Source: Anaerolineae bacterium
Lineage (GTDB): Bacteria > Chloroflexota > Anaerolineae > 4572-78 > J111
Reading direction: 5' to 3'
DNA: 64,000 bases
Assembly: GCA_023151115.1 (NCBI GenBank)
Contig: JAKLJP010000001.1
Coordinates: 1-64,000 of the forward strand
Below are positions 25,352 through 33,744 of this stretch, in pieces. Within the stretch, counting starts at the first letter, position 1; the number at the start of each line of letters is the position of its first letter. The notes under the pieces were generated by a model. It was not told where the DNA came from. It saw only the letters and a program-made list of their open reading frames with translations, and made no database searches. Position numbers and translations under genes: made by a program.

Positions 25352-26668
25352 ATGGTGTCGAACGGCAGTCGTGAGACTTATCAAACCAATGAACTACACG
25401 TTCTCACCGAGGTAGCCAAGACGCTCACGGCGCACCGGCCCTTGCCAGAGTTGCTGGCCGCAGTGATGGAGCGTATCGCCGAGGTGCTGGAGCCGGCCGA
25501 GTTCGGGGTCGTGTTGCTGTGGGATCCATCTGAAGGGGTCTTTCGTCCCCAGGCCGTGTGCGGTCCAGATTTTCCTAACCTCGAAGCTTTGCGCCAGTTG
25601 AGTTTACAAGAGGGCGAGTCGGTGACGGGTAAAGTTTATGCCCAGGGGGAGGCGGTCATCCTCGACAATCCTACGGCTATCGTCACCGCGATGGACAATA
25701 TCCGGCCGGCTAACCGTCAGGTCTGGAGCGAGGCCCTCGGTTCAGACCGGCCCCTGTCCAGCCTGGTGGCTGTCCCGTTGTGGGCCAGCGGCTACAAATT
25801 TGGCGTCCTCATCCTGGGCACCGCCTACACTCAACAGGCTTTCTCGGCTAAAGATGTGCCGTTTGTGCAAACCCTGGCCGACCTGATTGCCCTGGCGATT
25901 GAACGCGCCCGGCTGGAAGCCGAAGCCATGACCATTCAGGAAGCCAAACAGGCCGACCGGCTCAGAGCTGAGGCCCTGGCCACCCTCTCTCACGAACTGC
26001 GGACTCCTCTGGGAACCATCAAGGGTTACTGTACGGCCCTGCTGCTTGACGAAATTTCCTGGCCTAAGGAGAAGCAACACGAGTTTCTCCAGCTCATTGA
26101 GACGGAGTGCGAGAACCTGGAGACGATGATCCGCAATGTACTTGACTCCGCCCTCATTGATGTGGGTCGGCTGACCCTTGAATATCAGCCGGTACGGCTG
26201 GAGCGCCTGGCCCGCGAGGTGGCTGATGAAATGCAGGTCCTGACCAATCTCCATCACATTGTGCTCGATTTTCCCGCCGATTTTCCCCTCGTTGACGCGG
26301 ACCCCGCCCGGTTTAAGCAGGTCTTCCGCAATATCATTAATAATGCCATCAAATACTCGCCGGAGGGCGGGCTGGTGGTGATTCACGGCCAGGTGCGTCC
26401 CCCTGATGTGGTCATCAGCATTGCCGACCAGGGCGTGGGTATCTCGCCGGAAGACCTCATTCCGCTCTTTGAGAAGTATTTCCGGGTCAAATCGCCGACG
26501 GGCTATCACATCCCCGGCACGGGGTTGGGTCTCCCGGTGGCCCGGGCGATTATCGAGGCGCATGGCGGGCGTATCTGGGCGGAGAGCAAGGTCGGAGCCG
26601 GGACCACGCTTTATTTCTCTCTACCGCGCCAGGCGCCAAGCGCCGCTATGGAGTCAGAGCATGCCTGA
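25352..26668 (+). CDS. Soluble GAF-domain histidine kinase
   Basis: 438 residues from the ATG at 25352, with AGGAG 7 nt before it. No membrane helix. A GAF domain covers residues 10-195, a HisKA domain begins near 215 with the phospho-acceptor in LATLSHELRTPLGTIKGY, and the ATP-binding domain has the N box NIINNAIKYSPEG, the G1 box ADQGVGIS and the G2 box GTGLGLPVARAI. It senses a cytoplasmic signal, perhaps redox or a small molecule. Its stop overlaps the regulator gene by 8 nt. A decayed copy of its GAF end is found at 61831. Confidence 0.92.
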   Translation: MVSNGSRETYQTNELHVLTEVAKTLTAHRPLPELLAAVMERIAEVLEPAEFGVVLLWDPSEGVFRPQAVCGPDFPNLEALRQLSLQEGESVTGKVYAQGEAVILDNPTAIVTAMDNIRPANRQVWSEALGSDRPLSSLVAVPLWASGYKFGVLILGTAYTQQAFSAKDVPFVQTLADLIALAIERARLEAEAMTIQEAKQADRLRAEALATLSHELRTPLGTIKGYCTALLLDEISWPKEKQHEFLQLIETECENLETMIRNVLDSALIDVGRLTLEYQPVRLERLAREVADEMQVLTNLHHIVLDFPADFPLVDADPARFKQVFRNIINNAIKYSPEGGLVVIHGQVRPPDVVISIADQGVGISPEDLIPLFEKYFRVKSPTGYHIPGTGLGLPVARAIIEAHGGRIWAESKVGAGTTLYFSLPRQAPSAAMESEHA

Positions 26669-27365
26669 AGCCCGTATCCTTATCGTCGAAGATGAACCCA
26701 AGCTGGTGCGCCTGGTCTCCGAGGTGTTGACCGCCATCGGTTTTGCCACCCTCTCGACCGCCCGAGGGGAGCAGGCGGTGGAAATGGTCGCCCTGGAACA
26801 GCCTGATCTGATCGTGCTGGATATTCTGCTGGCCGGCGAGATAGACGGCTTTGAGGTAGCGCGCCGGGTGCGTGAATTCAGCAGCGTGCCGATTATTATG
26901 CTGACGGCCAAAGCGCGGGAGTCGGACTTGTTACGCGGCTTTGAAGTCGGGGCAGACGACTACTTGACCAAGCCTTTCAGTTCAAAGGAGTTGTTGGCTC
27001 GGGTGCGAGCCGTCCTGAAGCGGAGCCGCCAGGAGGCGGCCGGCCAGGCCGAGGCAGAAATTAGCTGTGGCCCGCTGCGAATAGAGCTGGCCCGCCGCCG
27101 GGTGACCCGAGACGGGCAGGAAATTCGCCTGACCCGGACCGAGTACAACCTGCTGCACGAACTGGCGGCGCACAAAAATCAGGTCATGCTGCACGAGCAG
27201 CTTTTAACAGCGGTCTGGGGTTTTGAATACCGCGACGATCTGGACTACCTGCGAGCCTACATTCGCTATCTGCGCCAAAAGCTTGAAGCGGACCCGGCCA
27301 ATCCCTGCCTGATCGTCACCAGTTCCGGGGTGGGCTATATGTTGGAGTGTCCAGAAGAAACGTGA
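26661..27365 (+). CDS. OmpR/PhoB-type response regulator
   Basis: 234 residues. Receiver with the acidic pair in LIVEDEPK, phospho-acceptor Asp in PDLIVLDILLAG, Thr in IIMLTAKA and Lys in YLTKPFSS. The loop after the Asp reads ILLAGEIDGFEV instead of the usual MPxxDG, two residues longer. The C-terminal winged helix (LRIELARRRVTRDGQEIRLT ... HEQLLTAVWGFEY) is of the PhoB class, which binds direct repeats at 11-bp steps. The Pho-box-like copy B lies 60 bp downstream, and three further copies are in the window, so this is the best candidate for the factor that binds them. Confidence 0.92.
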   Translation: MPEARILIVEDEPKLVRLVSEVLTAIGFATLSTARGEQAVEMVALEQPDLIVLDILLAGEIDGFEVARRVREFSSVPIIMLTAKARESDLLRGFEVGADDYLTKPFSSKELLARVRAVLKRSRQEAAGQAEAEISCGPLRIELARRRVTRDGQEIRLTRTEYNLLHELAAHKNQVMLHEQLLTAVWGFEYRDDLDYLRAYIRYLRQKLEADPANPCLIVTSSGVGYMLECPEET

Positions 27366-27401
27366 TGCTCTCGGCTTTCGTACCAACATAAGGTGAGATA
27401 A

Positions 27402-27431
27402 GGCTGCAACCACCTGGTTGCGGCCTTTTTT
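27402..27431 (+). terminator. Terminator of the kinase-regulator operon
   Basis: Stem GGCTGCAACC/GGTTGCGGCC with loop ACCT, then six T. The T run is at the same time the start of the first TTTTTCAT half-site of copy B. Confidence 0.8.
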
Positions 27432-27494
27432 CATGGATTTTTCATGCAACTCAGGCTTTTTTCTATGCGTTTTTCACCGGCTTTGTTGTACACT
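27427..27494 (+). promoter_or_regulatory. Pho-box-like element, copy B
   Basis: Half-sites at 27427-27434, 27438-27445, 27459-27466 (TTTTCTAT) and 27470-27477 (TTTTTCAC), steps 11, 21 and 11 bp; TACACT (-10) at 27489-27494, 11 nt after the last half-site. It drives the gene at 27612. Confidence 0.7.
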
Positions 27495-27611
27495 GGGATG
27501 GACTGGTGAGAGGAGAAATGCCACAGCGCTACTGTCAGAAACGCCTCTCCAGGTCGCTATCTCTGATAGTTATGCTCAATGATCATCTGAACATCTTTGT
27601 GGAGGTTGACA

Positions 27612-28172
27612 ATGACATTTACCCAATCGCGGCTTGAAACTGCCGGAACCCTTTCGACCGGTACAGTGACCCATGTGGACAGCATCGCCAAAAGAATCTG
27701 TCACCAGGCTCTGGTGGAAACCTATGACAAGCTGGTCCCGGTGGAGCAGGAGTTGAGCCTGGAACGCTTGTTCCAGCGCCGGGCGCTCTTCCAGAGTTTC
27801 AAATACAGCCTGGCTAAAGGGGTGGCCGAGACTTTAGTGACCAACGACAAACGGGTGCGGACGGTCTATGTCTTTGAGCCATCCGCTAATCCTGACGCGG
27901 AAGCAGAGGAAGATCTGCCCCTGGAAGCCACCCTCCACCTGTTGGTCGTGGTCGAAACGACATCGGCGGCTCTGGAGGCCCTGATCGCCTCCCTGGATCG
28001 CGGGCTGGTCCAATGCCTAAAGGAGCTGCCCTCGCCCCTGTTGGCGAACCGACGCTCCATTTTGGATGTGAACGTGGTGACGGAGGAAGCGGTGAGGCAT
28101 AAGACCGGCTCTGCCAACCTGCTCTCTTCCATTTTTGCCCCGCCGCTCAAACTATGGGAACGCCAGGCTTGA
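27612..28172 (+). CDS. Unrecognised soluble protein of the box-B operon
   Basis: 186 residues from the ATG at 27612, preceded by GGAGG. No membrane segment and no motif I can name. An N-terminal helical part (SIAKRICHQALVETYDKLVP) is followed by a beta-rich centre (RTVYVFEPS, LEATLHLLVVVE) and a helical stretch (LEALIASLDRGLVQCLKEL). It is the first gene behind Pho-box-like copy B and is followed by an Rnk-like and an HATPase gene with close spacing. Its role is unknown; regulation suggests stress. Confidence 0.65.
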   Translation: MTFTQSRLETAGTLSTGTVTHVDSIAKRICHQALVETYDKLVPVEQELSLERLFQRRALFQSFKYSLAKGVAETLVTNDKRVRTVYVFEPSANPDAEAEEDLPLEATLHLLVVVETTSAALEALIASLDRGLVQCLKELPSPLLANRRSILDVNVVTEEAVRHKTGSANLLSSIFAPPLKLWERQA

Positions 28173-28201
28173 GCGGTTTAATATTCGATAGACGAGGAAT
28201 T

Positions 28202-28720
28202 ATGATGAAACACCGAGACATTTACCTTACCGATCTGGATCTAAAGCGTTTGCGCGAGCTGCTCGAGACAGCCCGGCGCTTTAATCAATACGATCCGGCT
28301 GACTTGGCCGAGTTAGCCGTTGAGCTAGCGCGGGCCCAGGTCGTCCCGTCCGCTCAAGTTCCGGCCGAGGTCATCACCATGAATTCCACGATTTGCCTGG
28401 AAGACCTGGAAAGTGGGGAGGAAATGACCTATACCCTGGTTTTTCCGAACGAGGCCGATATTGACCAGGGCAAAATCTCGGTACTGGCGCCCATTGGCAC
28501 GGCCATGTTGGGCTATCGGGTGGGCGATATCCTGGAATGGCCTGTGCCGGGTGGGATCAGCCGCCTGCAGGTCAAACAAATCCTGTATCAGCCCGAAGCC
28601 AACGGCGTCGCCGAGGCCGAGGGGGTTGATTTCTCGCCCACGGATCAACGCGGGTGGCGGGAGACGTTGGAGAAATTATCGAGATTTCAGGAGGTCTTTG
28701 ATGATTACTCTTTTACGTGA
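28202..28720 (+). CDS. Rnk-like protein with GreA/GreB C-terminal domain
   Basis: 172 residues from ATGATG at 28202 (GAGG before). The start MMKHRDIYLTDLDLKRLREL matches the opening of Rnk, and residues 55-130 (STICLEDLESGEEMTYTLVF ... APIGTAMLGYRVGDILEWPV) are the FKBP-like domain shared by Rnk and the C-terminus of GreA/GreB. It lacks the N-terminal coiled coil of GreA. Rnk binds RNA polymerase near the secondary channel. The last 40 residues are not part of the family. It overlaps the next gene by 20 nt. Confidence 0.8.
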   Translation: MMKHRDIYLTDLDLKRLRELLETARRFNQYDPADLAELAVELARAQVVPSAQVPAEVITMNSTICLEDLESGEEMTYTLVFPNEADIDQGKISVLAPIGTAMLGYRVGDILEWPVPGGISRLQVKQILYQPEANGVAEAEGVDFSPTDQRGWRETLEKLSRFQEVFDDYSFT

Positions 28721-29516
28721 AGCCAATACTATGGTCGAGCGGGTTAAGCCTCAGCCGGGCAAAATAAAGCCAGTCTATCCATTACCTCAAGGACAGGTTC
28801 AGAGCCAGGCCAACGATAACCTAGCGGAGTTACTCTCGCACCAAATTTTGTCCAGCGCGGCTAAGGTAGAGGTCATTGCCTATCTCCTGGGTGAGCTATC
28901 TGTCTCGTCGAAACAGATTCCCCCAGCAGTGCTGTCCACCTTACATTCAGTCACCCGGCAACTGCGTTACCTGGGACACAGCGCGCTTTATCTCGGTTCA
29001 ACTCCCAGCTCAGCCGCCCAACTTTCCTTCAAACCGGTGAGTATAACGGGATTGATGGATGAAATCATTGAGACATTCCGAGTGCAAGCGCCAGACCGCC
29101 CCCTGGTCAAAGCGTACCCTGCTAACCTACCTGCGGTGCGGGGCGATGCCGACCAATTGCGGGTGGTGCTGGATAATTTAATCAATAATGCGTTCAAATA
29201 CTCTCCTCTCCAAAGTCCGATTATCCTTACAGCCGAGCAATGCCAGGGGCTAAATGAAAAAGACAACGGCCACCTGCTCGTTTCGGTGACCAATTTTGGT
29301 TCTTACATCCCGCCAGACGAGCAGGATAAGATCTTCAGGAAATTCTACCAGCGCGAGGAACATCAGCAACCCGGCCAGGGCCTGGGATTACCCCTTTCTC
29401 GGCGCTTGATCGAGTTGCACGGGGGGCAACTTGAGGTGGAAAGTTCGATTGCGGACGGAACCACCTTTTGGTTCACCGTGCCGCTGGCCAATATTAGAGA
29501 TGTAATGGGGTCCTGA
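28701..29516 (+). CDS. Soluble HATPase-domain protein without a clear phospho-acceptor
   Basis: 271 residues from the ATG at 28701, AGGAGG 6 nt before. The C-terminal 150 residues are a kinase ATP-binding domain: N box LDNLINNAFKYSP, G1-like LVSVTNFGSYIPP, F box KIFRKFYQREE and G2 GQGLGLPLSRRLIEL. The G1 Asp (DxGxG) is replaced by NFG, so ATP binding may be weakened. The N-terminal half is helical, with no H-E/D-x-x-T/N-P motif. It could be a phosphatase or anti-sigma-like partner. It lies in the operon behind box B, next to the Rnk-like gene. Confidence 0.75.
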   Translation: MITLLREANTMVERVKPQPGKIKPVYPLPQGQVQSQANDNLAELLSHQILSSAAKVEVIAYLLGELSVSSKQIPPAVLSTLHSVTRQLRYLGHSALYLGSTPSSAAQLSFKPVSITGLMDEIIETFRVQAPDRPLVKAYPANLPAVRGDADQLRVVLDNLINNAFKYSPLQSPIILTAEQCQGLNEKDNGHLLVSVTNFGSYIPPDEQDKIFRKFYQREEHQQPGQGLGLPLSRRLIELHGGQLEVESSIADGTTFWFTVPLANIRDVMGS

Positions 29517-29519
29517 ACA

Positions 29520-30767
29520 ATGGCATCACCTGTTTTTATAAATCCTCTCACCTGGGTAAAGAATCCCAATGCACCTACAACCACAAGCAGTGCAGCAGTA
29601 GATAAAATTTTTCCTACCGGAATTTTTGAGCAGGTACGCAATTTCCATCGCCAGATTCCGGGCTATCAAATTAGCCCATTGAAGAACCTATCCAACCTGG
29701 CAGCAATGATCGGCGTGGGTGGGCTTTGGGTTAAGGATGAGTCGGCCCGGCTGGACTTGCGTTCGTTTAAAGTTTTAGGGGGTTCCTTTGCCATCTATCG
29801 CTTTATCAAGTCCAAACTAGGGCTGGACGACGCCGAGCTATCTTTTACTGAATTGATGTCTCAACTTGTGCGGACCCAAGTGAGGTCGCTAACCTTTGCC
29901 GCCGCTACGGATGGTAACCATGGGCGAGGCATTGCCTGGGCGGCAAACAAATTAGGTTGCCAGGCCGTCATCTATGTGCACAAAGAAACATCCCAGGCCC
30001 GTATCAAGGCTATTGAAAGCAACGGGGCAAAAGTTGTGGTTATTGATGGCACTTATGATGACGCAGTCAGGCAGATTAATATTGATGCTCAGGAAAATGG
30101 CTGGCAGGTTATCTCAGATACTTCCTGGGAAGGGTACGAGGATATTCCAACCTGGGTTATGCAGGGCTACACCACCCTCTTATCCGAGACCCAGGAACAA
30201 CTGGCTGCCCAGGGAATTATCAAGCCTACCCATATTTTTGTTCAAGCCGGCGTCGGTGCTTTGGCCGCCGCCACCATTGGGTTTTACCATAAGCTGTTTG
30301 GCTCCGATCAACCTGTTTCCGTTGTCGTTGAGCCGACCAATGCTGCTTGCCTGTTTGAATCGGCCCGAATTGGTGATGGTCAGCCCCACACTGTGGGCGG
30401 CGACCTGCAAACCATCATGGCCGGCCTGGCCTGCGGCGAACCCAGCGCCATTGCCTGGAAAATCTTGTGGGATTGCGTCGATATGTTCCTGGCCTGTCCT
30501 GACTATGTAGCGGCCAAGGGGATGCGAGTTTACGCCGTACCCCTCAAAGGCGATCCCTTTATCGTGTCAGGCGAGTCAGGTGCGGTTACATTAGGCGCGC
30601 TGATGTACGCTGCGGAATCCCCGGAATTTGCCCCTTTGAGGGAAATACTTCAACTTGATCGCGATTCTCAGGTGTTCTTAATTAATTCTGAGGGCAACAC
30701 CGATCCTGACCACTTCCGCCGCATCGTCTGGGAATGTGTTCAGCCGGTACCCGAGATATATGGATAG
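29520..30767 (+). CDS. dpaL: Diaminopropionate ammonia-lyase
   Basis: 415 residues, a fold-type II PLP enzyme. The lysine that binds PLP is in LDLRSFKVLGG, the phosphate loop is near the Gly-rich stretch FVQAGVGALAAA, and AATDGNHGRGIAWAA and DTSWEGYEDIP are typical of DpaL/YgeX. It splits 2,3-diaminopropionate into pyruvate and ammonia. It begins 3 nt behind the kinase-like gene, so it is in the same operon despite its metabolic role. Threonine dehydratase is an alternative, but the SWEGY block favours DpaL. Confidence 0.88.
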   Translation: MASPVFINPLTWVKNPNAPTTTSSAAVDKIFPTGIFEQVRNFHRQIPGYQISPLKNLSNLAAMIGVGGLWVKDESARLDLRSFKVLGGSFAIYRFIKSKLGLDDAELSFTELMSQLVRTQVRSLTFAAATDGNHGRGIAWAANKLGCQAVIYVHKETSQARIKAIESNGAKVVVIDGTYDDAVRQINIDAQENGWQVISDTSWEGYEDIPTWVMQGYTTLLSETQEQLAAQGIIKPTHIFVQAGVGALAAATIGFYHKLFGSDQPVSVVVEPTNAACLFESARIGDGQPHTVGGDLQTIMAGLACGEPSAIAWKILWDCVDMFLACPDYVAAKGMRVYAVPLKGDPFIVSGESGAVTLGALMYAAESPEFAPLREILQLDRDSQVFLINSEGNTDPDHFRRIVWECVQPVPEIYG

Positions 30768-30805
30768 TTTTCCCAGTATAGATTTAACATCACAGGAGGA
30801 ACGAT

Positions 30806-31984
30806 GTGTTTCACTATAAGTATCTTATCATTGGTGGAGGGATGGCCGCTGCCGCTGCTGTTGAGGGTATTCGCCAGGTAGACCCAGACGGTTCAATCGG
30901 GCTGATCGGCGCCGAATCCCATCCGCCCTATAACCGCCCGCCCCTCTCAAAAAGGCTGTGGCAAGGCCAGCCCCTGGAAAGCATCTGGCGCGGGACAGAT
31001 AACCAGGGTGTGGAACTTCACCTGGGTCGGATAGCGGTGAGTCTCGACCCGCAACACCGCTGTGTCGCTGATGACGAGGGTACCAATTACATCTTTGATA
31101 AACTGCTTCTGGCCACGGGTGGAACACCCCGGCGCCTTCCCTTCGGCGACAATCAGATCATCTACTTTCGCACGCTGGCCGATTACCGGCTCCTTCGCTT
31201 TCGTGCCGAACAGAAGCAGCGATTTGCCGTCATCGGCGGTGGCTTTATTGGCTCCGAAATTGCCGCAGCCCTTGCTATGAACGGCCGGGAGGTGGTGATG
31301 CTTTTTCCAGAAGCGGGGGTCGGAGGAAGAATTTTTCCGCCTGACCTGGCTAACTTCCTGAACGGCTACTACCGGCAGAAAGGCGTCGAGATGCTGGCCG
31401 GGGAGTTACTCACCGGGCTAGAAAAGCGTGGTGAGCAGTTTATCTTGAAAACTAAAAGCGGGGCTGAAGTCATCGTGGATAGTGTGGTAGCCGGCCTGGG
31501 CCTTGAGCCAAATACCCTTCTAGCCAGGCTAGCCGGGCTTAAGATTGCCAATGGTATCCTGGTTGATCAGTTCTTACGTACCAGCCATCCAGACATCTAC
31601 GCAGCCGGGGATGTGGCCAATTTCTATAACCCCCTCCTGAAGCGGCGTTTGCGGGTCGAGCATGAAGACAACGCCAACACCACGGGGCAGCTGGCCGGTC
31701 GAGCGATGGCCGGCGACCCCGCCCCCTATCATCACCTACCCTACTTCTATTCTGATTTGTTCGATCTGGGCTACGAAGCTATAGGCGATCTGAATCCTGA
31801 GTTGGAGAGCGTCGCCGATTGGCAGGAACCCTATCGCAAGGGGGTAATTTACTACTTGCAAGAAGGCCGGGTCCGGGGGGTGATCCTGTGGAACGTGTGG
31901 GGACAGGTCGAGGCGGCACGATCTTTAATAGCCGAGCCAGGCCCCTTTCACCCGCAGGATCTGCAGGGGCAGTTGCCGGCCTGA
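30806..31984 (+). CDS. FAD-dependent pyridine nucleotide oxidoreductase
   Basis: 392 residues from a GTG 6 nt behind AGGAGG. FAD fold at the N-terminus (YLIIGGGMAAAAAVEGI), NAD fold at about 145 (FAVIGGGFIGSEIAAALAM), and DIYAAGDVANF. The overall layout is that of ferredoxin/rubredoxin reductases and of AIF. There is no redox-active Cys pair. Electrons would go from NAD(P)H to a small acceptor such as a ferredoxin or rubredoxin-like protein; the CBS-zinc ribbon protein at 33745 is one conceivable partner. Confidence 0.85.
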   Translation: MFHYKYLIIGGGMAAAAAVEGIRQVDPDGSIGLIGAESHPPYNRPPLSKRLWQGQPLESIWRGTDNQGVELHLGRIAVSLDPQHRCVADDEGTNYIFDKLLLATGGTPRRLPFGDNQIIYFRTLADYRLLRFRAEQKQRFAVIGGGFIGSEIAAALAMNGREVVMLFPEAGVGGRIFPPDLANFLNGYYRQKGVEMLAGELLTGLEKRGEQFILKTKSGAEVIVDSVVAGLGLEPNTLLARLAGLKIANGILVDQFLRTSHPDIYAAGDVANFYNPLLKRRLRVEHEDNANTTGQLAGRAMAGDPAPYHHLPYFYSDLFDLGYEAIGDLNPELESVADWQEPYRKGVIYYLQEGRVRGVILWNVWGQVEAARSLIAEPGPFHPQDLQGQLPA

Positions 31985-32024
31985 CAAATGCGATAAGCAT
32001 TACTCAAAATTGAGGAGGTTCATT

Positions 32025-32372
32025 ATGGAGAAACACCTTTATCCAGCTTTTACCAGGGCAATGGCTGAAAAACGGGCACAGCTTGCCCCGGAAGTTCACG
32101 ACGCCTTCCAAGCCTTCAGTACACGCGTCTTCGCCCCCGGCGCGCTCCCAGCGAAGATGAAACAACTCATTGCGGTCGCCGTGGCCCACGTGACGCAGTG
32201 CCCCTATTGCATCCGGGGCCACACCAAGCAAGCCTTGAGACAGGGCGCCACCCCCGAAGAAGTGATGGAGGCGATCTGGGTCGCCGCGGAAATGCGGGCC
32301 GGCGGCGCTTACGCCCATGCCGCCATCGCCATCGAAGTGATGGATGAAGTAGCCAGCATGCAGCATGAGTGA
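32025..32372 (+). CDS. Carboxymuconolactone-decarboxylase-family protein
   Basis: 115 residues from the ATG at 32025 with GAGGAGG before it. Core VAHVTQCPYCIRGHTKQALR with the Cys-x2-Cys and His of AhpD-like enzymes. Probably a trimeric or hexameric peroxide-reducing protein. This is the second such gene in the window; it is shorter and only distantly related to the one at 19279. Confidence 0.85.
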   Translation: MEKHLYPAFTRAMAEKRAQLAPEVHDAFQAFSTRVFAPGALPAKMKQLIAVAVAHVTQCPYCIRGHTKQALRQGATPEEVMEAIWVAAEMRAGGAYAHAAIAIEVMDEVASMQHE

Positions 32373-32401
32373 AGCCAGCGTTTCAACTTAACGGAGGCAA
32401 G

Positions 32402-32746
32402 ATGATTAAACTCAAAAGGGCCTATGACCCCCCGGATAAAGAAGATGGCTTCCGCGTGCTTGTTGATCGCATCTGGCCGCGGGGGATGAAGAAAGAAGAC
32501 CTGGCGCTCGATCTGTGGCTGAAAGAGATTGCCCCCAGTTCGTCCCTGCGCAAGTGGTTTGGTCACGATCTGCAAAGATGGCCGGAATTCTGCCAAAGCT
32601 ATGAAGCGGAACTCAAAGAACAGGGGGATCTCATTGACTTTCTTAAGGAAATAAGTGATCACGGTGTCCTCATCCTGGTTTTCTCGGCCCGTGACGCCGA
32701 GCACAATAATGCCGTAGCCTTAAAAAAGTATCTGGAGTCGCTCTAA
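32402..32746 (+). CDS. DUF488 protein
   Basis: 114 residues, GGAGG before the ATG. The opening IKLKRAYDPP, then RVLVDRIWPRGMKKED and SSSLRKWFGHDLQRWPEF are hallmarks of DUF488 (YeaO-like). Family members are small cytoplasmic proteins of unsettled function, with conserved Arg and Trp residues that suggest nucleic-acid or phosphate binding. Co-directional with its neighbours at 29 nt. Confidence 0.88.
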   Translation: MIKLKRAYDPPDKEDGFRVLVDRIWPRGMKKEDLALDLWLKEIAPSSSLRKWFGHDLQRWPEFCQSYEAELKEQGDLIDFLKEISDHGVLILVFSARDAEHNNAVALKKYLESL

Positions 32747-32768
32747 TAATTGCGATGTACTGGTTAGC

Positions 32769-32867
32769 ATGAACATACGAATTCTGGTGGAGCTGATGAT
32801 GTGGAGTATGGTCCTCTTACCGCTGCTAATTCTGCTCTTTAGCTGGTACGACCTGCGGCAGCGGTAA
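32769..32867 (+). CDS. Putative 32-residue single-helix membrane peptide
   Basis: A short frame, MNIRILVELMMWSM followed by VLLPLLILLFSWYDLRQR, would make one membrane helix with a basic end. It fits between the DUF488 gene and the winged-helix gene, and its hydrophobic pattern is not random-looking. The ribosome site is weak, so translation is uncertain. Confidence 0.35.
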   Translation: MNIRILVELMMWSMVLLPLLILLFSWYDLRQR

Positions 32868-32902
32868 AGGATCAGACTGATTAGAGATATCAGGAGGTTG
32901 CT

Positions 32903-33271
32903 GTGAAAGGCTCAATCGCCGATTTTATTCAAGTCAAACGGATCGACTCGTTCCAAAAGCTGCGCCTGCTGCTTTTTCTCTACCAACACCCGGCAGTGAC
33001 CAAAAGTCTCCAACAATTGGCCGAACGGTTGTATCTTGGCCATCTGCCTTTACTGGAGCGAATGATAAACGATCTGCGGCTGGTCGGGCTGGTCGAACGG
33101 GTGGAGAGTCGCTACCAATTAGCTGCTGATCCTCAGGTCAGATCGTATCTGAGCGTTTTGGCTGAGACTTTTGATGATCCTCTGGCTCGACAACAAATCC
33201 TGGCCCAGGTGCAAAATAGTAATCTGCCGTTCGACAATTACCCATCACGGGGGATTGGGATGGAGAAATGA
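32903..33271 (+). CDS. Winged-helix regulator-like protein
   Basis: 122 residues from a GTG with AGGAGG. Residues 17-80 (FQKLRLLLFLYQHPAVTKSL, QQLAERLYLG, then LRLVGLVERVESRYQL) form a winged helix of the kind in MarR/Rrf2-like regulators. No Cys for an Fe-S cluster and no effector domain; a short helical tail follows. It sits directly before a cytochrome c gene and may regulate it. Confidence 0.65.
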   Translation: MKGSIADFIQVKRIDSFQKLRLLLFLYQHPAVTKSLQQLAERLYLGHLPLLERMINDLRLVGLVERVESRYQLAADPQVRSYLSVLAETFDDPLARQQILAQVQNSNLPFDNYPSRGIGMEK

Positions 33272-33305
33272 TAACGAATCCTTTGGTAATGGAGGTTTTT
33301 TCATA

Positions 33306-33737
33306 ATGAGTAAATTATTTCATCTGTTTATCTGGCTTCTACTTATGGCAGCCCTTAGCCTCGTCGCGTGCAGCGGTAATACGGGGAACCCGTCTCAGGC
33401 CGGGGGTGAGGCTGCTCAAGCGAATGAAGCTCTCGCTGCACCTTCTACTCAGGGGGATCCACTTGCGGGTAAGGAAAAATTTACGGCTACCTGTTCAGCT
33501 TGCCACGGCCCGGCGGGTGAGGGGATTCCAGGGTTGGGTAAAGATATGAAAACCAGCCAATTCATTGCTGGCAAAACGGATCATGAGTTGGTCGAATTCA
33601 TCAAAGTAGGCCGTGACCCAAGCGATCCGCTTAATACAACAGGCGTAGCCATGCCGCCTAAAGGGGGAAACCCCGCGCTCAACGACGATGATTTAAATGA
33701 TATTGTGTCTTACATTCGAACCCTTCAACAGGAGTAG
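33306..33737 (+). CDS. Lipoprotein cytochrome c
   Basis: 143 residues. Signal peptide with lipobox (LSLVAC, Cys about 23), an Ala/Gly-rich linker, and one haem c site CSACH at about residue 62. Met in VAMPPKGG is the probable sixth haem ligand. So it is a class I mono-haem cytochrome tethered to the outer face of the membrane. It could pass electrons to NirK, which needs such a donor. GGAGG lies 12-14 nt before the ATG, a bit far. Confidence 0.88.
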   Translation: MSKLFHLFIWLLLMAALSLVACSGNTGNPSQAGGEAAQANEALAAPSTQGDPLAGKEKFTATCSACHGPAGEGIPGLGKDMKTSQFIAGKTDHELVEFIKVGRDPSDPLNTTGVAMPPKGGNPALNDDDLNDIVSYIRTLQQE

Positions 33738-33744
33738 AGCCGGA

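Noticed and set aside
25742..26563. 273-residue minus-strand protein inside the GAF kinase
   Set aside because: Shadow of the kinase gene, no motif and no ribosome site.
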